Positions 5,939 to 9,074 of a stretch of DNA of 9,074 nt are shown here, one piece after another. Within the stretch, counting starts at the first letter, position 1. Every line of letters starts with the position of its first letter. Origin of the DNA: Thermoprotei archaeon (GTDB lineage: Archaea; Thermoproteota; Thermoprotei_A; Sulfolobales; Fervidicoccaceae); NCBI GenBank assembly GCA_022759165.1, contig JAEMPT010000101.1, positions 1 through 9,074 of the forward strand, written 5' to 3'. The translations under genes were made by a program, and so were the position numbers. The notes under the pieces were generated by a model, which made no database searches, was not told the DNA's origin, and was given only the letters and a program-made list of their open reading frames with translations.

Positions 5939-6696
5939 GCCTCTTCACCCAGGATCCTCTTGAACCTTAGAGCGTCTTCGAACATGTAGACATTGTTGAA
6001 CATGATATATATTTTCCTCTTACCTATAAAAGGGAAGATCATTTCCTTAAGCTTTTCTAAATCCTCATCGCTGTATCTGTACCTGTAATTCACCTCTCTC
6101 CCTCCGAGGCCGTGGAGCCTAGAGTACATCAGCTCTCCCTCAACGAGTATCCCCCTCCTGAGGTAATCGGAGCATATGGCTATTCCCTTCTCCGATATCT
6201 TGGAGAGGAACCTCAGATCTTCAGCGTAAGATCCCCTCGGCTCCCATATCAGTTCTATGCCTTTCCTCGATGATTCCCCAGAAGCGAAGGAGAAGAAATC
6301 CTCTATGTTCTTGAGATGGCCCTCGTTGTATGGCATGGATGGTGGGGTTTGAAGCACCAATGCGAATGCCCCCAATCTCTCCGCCTGGGAAAGTGAAAGC
6401 ATGAAGGCTGAGAAGTTCTCCTCAGTGGGCTTAAGATAGCCGTAATTTTCAGCATTTCCTTCGGGCCTTTTCCTCATCTTCTTCCACGTGGGAGATCCGG
6501 GGGGATGGGTTATGACCTGCCAAGCCTTAACAGATATGTCCTTCTTCGCTTCGTTCGCTTTCCTTATAGAATCTATTCTTTTCTCTGTAAGCGGCTCATA
6601 GAAGCTGCTCTGTATCTCAACAGCATCGAGATTTGAAAAAACATCCTTAGCTTTTCTAGGGAAGCCGCAGACCCCCACCCTTATGGATGAAGGCAT
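5935..6696 (-). CDS. DUF72 (YecE-like) family protein
   Basis: A 253-residue member of the DUF72/YecE family, TIM-barrel proteins common in archaea and bacteria whose biochemical role is not established. Family marks in order: RVGVCGFP (6-13), AVEIQSSFYEPL (25-36), VKAWQVITHP (56-65), GYLKPTEEN (86-94), LVLQTPPSM (113-121), ELIWEPRGS (148-156), CSDY (175-178), YSRLHGLGG (191-199) and IYIMFNNVYMFEDAL (229-243). The length is typical. ATG 6696 lies 10 nt after the stop of the AbrB-ACT gene; AGGT about 8 nt upstream is a weak SD. The stop codon is shared with the start of the small zinc protein. The arrangement indicates one transcript with the AbrB-ACT regulator. Confidence 0.9.
   Translation of the reverse strand: MPSSIRVGVCGFPRKAKDVFSNLDAVEIQSSFYEPLTEKRIDSIRKANEAKKDISVKAWQVITHPPGSPTWKKMRKRPEGNAENYGYLKPTEENFSAFMLSLSQAERLGAFALVLQTPPSMPYNEGHLKNIEDFFSFASGESSRKGIELIWEPRGSYAEDLRFLSKISEKGIAICSDYLRRGILVEGELMYSRLHGLGGREVNYRYRYSDEDLEKLKEMIFPFIGKRKIYIMFNNVYMFEDALRFKRILGEEA
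5945..5950 (-). promoter_or_regulatory. Ribosome binding site deciding a TTG start
   Basis: On the minus strand GGGTGA lies 6 nt before TTG 5938, inside the end of the DUF72 gene. It fixes the start of the small zinc protein, which otherwise has no ATG near its first cysteine pair. Confidence 0.65.
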
Positions 6697-6706
6697 CGCC
6701 GAGACC

Positions 6707-7123
6707 TTAGGCTACCTTCTCCACCGGCTTGACTTGGACCATGTAAACTACGCTTAGGCTCTTTATCTTTTCCTCTATCGTCTTCATATCCACGTTTTTG
6801 TCTAAAGGCTCGACGACGGCCGAGCACTCCCCAATCTCTCCTCTCTTCACTGTAGAGCAGCGAGAGATCAAAACATCAAGCTTCATCTCCCCGAGGATCT
6901 TGCTGAACTCAGCCAATGCCCCGGGCCTGTCCTGCAATTCGACCCTTATCTCGTACAGGTTCTCAGCCTCTCCGGATATGGGCGTCAGAACTATCTCCTT
7001 CTTGTCTATGTCAGCGATTATGACCAGATACTTCCCCTCATGCACATCAAGGGCTTCCCTCATGTAGAGCGGTATGGTTACCCTTCCCTTAGGATCTATC
7101 TTAACAACGCTTGTTAGCTTCAT
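6707..7123 (-). CDS. AbrB/MazE-type DNA-binding domain fused to an ACT domain, putative ligand-responsive regulator
   Basis: A 138-residue two-domain protein. Residues 5-49 are an AbrB/SpoVT swapped-hairpin DNA-binding domain, with VVKIDPKGRVTIPLYMREALDVHEG as its core (6-30). Residues about 56-133 form an ACT domain: YEIRVELQDRPGALAEFSKI (57-76), then the second strand LDVLISRCS and the last strand VVYMVQVKPV. ACT domains usually bind amino acids or related small molecules, so a ligand-controlled regulator is likely; the ligand is unknown. I chose ATG 7123: GAGGT at 7135-7131 is 7 nt upstream, and the TATA box at 7171-7178 predicts transcription from about 7148, which is downstream of the longer alternative ATG 7159 (150 residues). 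AbrB proteins normally begin close to the KxDxKGRVTIP motif, as here. It heads the minus-strand string DUF72-zinc protein-PCNA. Confidence 0.87.
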   Translation of the reverse strand: MKLTSVVKIDPKGRVTIPLYMREALDVHEGKYLVIIADIDKKEIVLTPISGEAENLYEIRVELQDRPGALAEFSKILGEMKLDVLISRCSTVKRGEIGECSAVVEPLDKNVDMKTIEEKIKSLSVVYMVQVKPVEKVA

Positions 7124-7170
7124 GGACATAACCTCTCGAGTTTCCTCAAGATCCTTCATGTCGATTTAGA

Positions 7171-7178
7171 TATATAAA
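7171..7178 (-). promoter_or_regulatory. TATA box of the AbrB-ACT operon
   Basis: On the minus strand TTTATATA exactly matches the archaeal consensus. It predicts a transcript beginning near 7148, leaving about 25 nt before ATG 7123. Downstream genes AbrB-ACT, DUF72 and the small zinc protein have gaps of 10 nt or less. Confidence 0.65.
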
Positions 7179-7215
7179 TGATTGCTGGCTTTAAGTGAAA
7201 TCAATTTCAATTATG

Positions 7216-7238
7216 AAAAAATGGAAAGGATCTAAAAA
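7216..7238 (-). terminator. T-run terminator after the M20 gene
   Basis: On the minus strand TTTTT (7238-7234) directly follows the M20 stop codon and TTTTTT (7221-7216) comes 12 nt later. Archaeal RNA polymerase terminates at such oligo-T tracts. This separates the M20 gene from the AbrB-ACT operon, which has its own TATA box. Confidence 0.5.
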
Positions 7239-8495
7239 TCATAGGATGGGTAATAACGAGAAGACCTTTGAATCAGAGACCAAGTTATCTATCTTAGCAT
7301 ACTCGTTTGGCTGATGAGCGGTCTCATCTATCGTAGACCATACGGCTGCAGGTATCCCCCTCTTCCTCAGAAGAGCTGCAACTGTCCCGCCCCCTATACC
7401 GCCGACTCTAGTATCAATTCCCCTCACAAGCTTTATCGCGCTTCTCAGAATTTTAACGACATCGCTCTCCGGACTCGTGGGCTGGGGGGCATCGGATCTC
7501 TGCAACACCTCGATCCTTATCTTAGGATACTTCTCTCCGTTTATATTCGCCTCGAACATGTCGCCTATGAACTTGACATATGTGTTTATCTTCTCCATAA
7601 CATCGTCGAGCCTATAATTGGGAAGAACTCTGGCATCTAAAACGAACTCGTATCTCCCTGGAATTATGTTCGGGGAATCTGAGCTCGATCTGGCCATAGT
7701 CAGCTCGAAAGTGCTTCGAGGAGGCTCGAAAAGCTTGTCCTCCATAGTATAGGTGTTGCTCAATATCCTGTCCAGGTTAGATGCTAGGCTCGCCCCCACC
7801 CTGTGGGCGTTGAATCCCTTATCTGGCAAAGAAGCGTGAACCTGCTTCCCCTCTATGATGAACTTCAGCCAAAGTATCGATTTCTCTGCCACCTCTATGA
7901 AGGAGCCGTCCCCGATACCTCCATCCGGAACTAGAACGAGATCGGAGGGCTTTATGAGATCAGGCCTCGTCTTCAGAACGTAGTCTAGACCGTACTTAGA
8001 GCCAGTTTCCTCATCGCTTACGAGAATTATTCCGATGGATCTCTTGAGATCGATCCTCTCATCGATTAGAGCCTTAGCGGCGAATAGAGAAGATATCAGG
8101 CTCTGCCCATTGTCCTCGGATCCTCTCCCATATATTTTCCCTTCTTTGACTATAGGTTCGAAGGGACTCGTTATGCTCCACTTAGCTAGATCTCCAGGAG
8201 GAACGACGTCCATGTGGGATATTATCCATACTTTTCTTTCCTGCTTTCCATATGAGAGCAGAAGATTCGGCCTGACCTTTCCCTCTGCCCTATCGTCCGG
8301 GGCATTTATCTCCTCTATCGAGTCGAAACCCCAACTCTCAACGATCTTCTTTATCCTATCCGCCTTCCTCTTCTCTCCCTCTCCGCCGTAGTCCGGAGAT
8401 ATAGCTGGTATCCTTATTATATCCTTCAGAGCCTCTACCATCTCATCCCTGTAGCTATCTATTCTTCTTAGAATTCTCTCATGCTCTTGAGACAT
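7239..8495 (-). CDS. M20-family metallohydrolase (ArgE/DapE/CPG2-like peptidase or deacylase)
   Basis: A 418-residue cytoplasmic zinc hydrolase that removes an acyl or peptide group from an amino-acid-like substrate. The di-zinc ligands and catalytic residues of the M20 family are visible: SHMDVVPPGD (93-102; H94 ligand, D96 assisting), the bridging Asp in GRGSEDNGQ (D128), the catalytic Glu and ligand in DEETGS (E162, E163), D191 in PDGG, the dimerisation-domain His in KQVHASLP (H220), and the final ligand H394 in ETAHQPNEY. The glycine-rich GGIGGGT (365-371) is also typical. Length fits the family (about 400-420). It resembles archaeal proteins often labelled DapE/ArgE, but the substrate cannot be told, so I give no symbol. 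The leader is purine-rich (GGGGAAAGGGAG directly before ATG), an unusually close SD. It is monocistronic by its flanking signals. Confidence 0.93.
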   Translation of the reverse strand: MSQEHERILRRIDSYRDEMVEALKDIIRIPAISPDYGGEGEKRKADRIKKIVESWGFDSIEEINAPDDRAEGKVRPNLLLSYGKQERKVWIISHMDVVPPGDLAKWSITSPFEPIVKEGKIYGRGSEDNGQSLISSLFAAKALIDERIDLKRSIGIILVSDEETGSKYGLDYVLKTRPDLIKPSDLVLVPDGGIGDGSFIEVAEKSILWLKFIIEGKQVHASLPDKGFNAHRVGASLASNLDRILSNTYTMEDKLFEPPRSTFELTMARSSSDSPNIIPGRYEFVLDARVLPNYRLDDVMEKINTYVKFIGDMFEANINGEKYPKIRIEVLQRSDAPQPTSPESDVVKILRSAIKLVRGIDTRVGGIGGGTVAALLRKRGIPAAVWSTIDETAHQPNEYAKIDNLVSDSKVFSLLPIL

Positions 8496-8652
8496 CTCCC
8501 TTTCCCCATTTTAGGAAGAGAAAGAATGCCTAAATCTTTATCCTTTTTTCTAAAGACTAGTCCCTTTTTTATTGGGAATTTTTACTATGAACGATGAAAA
8601 AAGCTTATATTGTTAGCAATTCATTAACAGATCGGGTCAGAGGGATTTGCCT
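8496..8652. promoter_or_regulatory. Divergent promoter region
   Basis: This 157-nt gap separates the minus-strand M20 gene from the plus-strand gene at 8653. On the plus strand CTTATATT at 8604-8611, preceded by purine-rich GATGAAAAAAG, is a good BRE/TATA candidate predicting a start near 8633. On the minus strand TAAAGATTTA at 8540-8531, preceded by AAAAAAGG, is a weaker box for the M20 gene (start near 8511). I see no RNA gene in it. Confidence 0.5.
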
Positions 8653-9074
8653 GTGACGCTCCTCGCTGATATGACTGCATACCTTCATGATGCTTCCGAT
8701 TCTCTCAAGGAGGAGGCGTCCAGGCTTAGCACTGAGCTCCTATTTCCGGGAATATTGACTGGGGAAATAATAGAGAAAAGCTTCAGGAAGGCTCTCAGAA
8801 ATGGGGCATGGAGGCTCCTGTCTAGTCTAGAGAAGGAGCTCATTTTGATATCTAGGAGGTGGAGTATATTCAGATCGAGCTTTATAACGAGCGTTCTGAA
8901 GAGGATATTGATGGAGATAGAGCTTCAATCTTTCAAAGGAAAGGCCATATTCTTCGGGGCCCTCGTCCTGATCTCGAAAGGTATGAGGTCTCTGAAAAAT
9001 ATTGCGCAAGATTACATACTGTTCCTCGGGAGCTCCTATTTGAATTCCCCATCCTTCATGAGGCTCCTAGGCTA
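8653..9074 (+). CDS. Unrecognised protein, 3' end cut by window edge, GTG start
   Basis: An open frame of 140 codons runs without a stop from GTG 8653 to the right edge. AGGGAT at 8641-8646 is a good SD 6 nt before GTG, and a TATA box at 8604-8611 fits a 20-nt leader. The in-frame TTG at 8647 and ATG 8671 are weaker alternatives. The protein starts VTLLADMTAYLHDASDSL and is predicted mostly helical, with basic and hydrophobic patches. A moderately hydrophobic stretch at about 98-108 (AIFFGALVLIS) and another at 121-130 could be amphipathic or membrane-associated helices, but neither is a clear transmembrane segment. No motif or family is recognised. Codon use (AGG/AGA, ATA, GAG) agrees with its neighbours, so it does not look foreign. 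Confidence 0.72.
   Translation, partial: MTLLADMTAYLHDASDSLKEEASRLSTELLFPGILTGEIIEKSFRKALRNGAWRLLSSLEKELILISRRWSIFRSSFITSVLKRILMEIELQSFKGKAIFFGALVLISKGMRSLKNIAQDYILFLGSSYLNSPSFMRLLG

Noticed and set aside
7314..7640. Plus-strand frame of 108 codons, and a similar one at 8035-8391
   Set aside because: Both are antisense to the M20 gene, whose catalytic residues are all in the minus-strand frame.
8594..8656. 20-codon frame starting MKKAYIV in the divergent promoter region
   Set aside because: It overlaps the candidate TATA box, which would place it upstream of the predicted transcript start.
8827..9009. Minus-strand open frame of 60 codons
   Set aside because: It is antisense to the uninterrupted plus-strand frame from 8653, which has an SD and a TATA box.

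Overview
The window looks like the genome of a (probably hyperthermophilic) archaeon of the TACK/Korarchaeota-Thermoproteota type. Reasons: archaeal information-processing genes (ribosomal protein eS1/S3Ae, PCNA sliding clamp, KEOPS subunit Pcc1, a TFS/RpoM-type zinc ribbon protein, a RecJ/Cdc45-like protein), TTTATATA-type promoter boxes, strong Shine-Dalgarno (SD) motifs, arginine coded mainly by AGG/AGA, many ATA isoleucine codons and highly charged proteins. A korarchaeal origin is my best guess from gene content and codon style, but it is only a guess.

Layout. (1) Positions 1-2168, minus strand: a molybdopterin oxidoreductase of the sulfite oxidase/YedY fold with an unexplained N-terminal domain, followed by a GlmU-like sugar-1-phosphate nucleotidylyltransferase/acetyltransferase that runs off the left edge. 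(2) 2169-2290: a divergent promoter region around one TTTATATA box. (3) 2291-4853, plus strand: a TFS-like N-terminal zinc ribbon protein that apparently starts at ACG, a catalytically degenerate DHH/RecJ-Cdc45-like protein, Pcc1 and eS1, the last three tightly packed. (4) 4854-4894: a convergent gap with a hairpin plus T-tract. (5) 4895-7123, minus strand, read from right to left: an AbrB-ACT fusion regulator, a DUF72 protein, a small Cys4 zinc protein that starts at TTG inside the DUF72 stop codon, then PCNA. (6) 7239-8495, minus strand: an M20-family metallohydrolase with T-runs after its stop. (7) 8496-8652: a second divergent promoter region. (8) 8653-end, plus strand: an unrecognised gene starting at GTG and cut by the right edge.

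The plus-strand block combines replication (Cdc45-like), tRNA modification (Pcc1), translation (eS1) and possibly transcription (TFS-like), and it converges on the replication clamp gene. The main points of interest are the probable ACG start with a near-perfect SD, the one-ribbon TFS relative, the AbrB-ACT regulator heading the gene string that leads to PCNA, the extra N-terminal domain on the molybdoenzyme, and the unknown genes at 5696-5938 and 8653-9074. I saw no CRISPR array, insertion sequence, tRNA or rRNA. Several starts given here (TTG 1168, ACG 2291, ATG 4152, TTG 5938, ATG 7123, GTG 8653) were chosen from SD spacing and family alignment and are not always the longest open frame.
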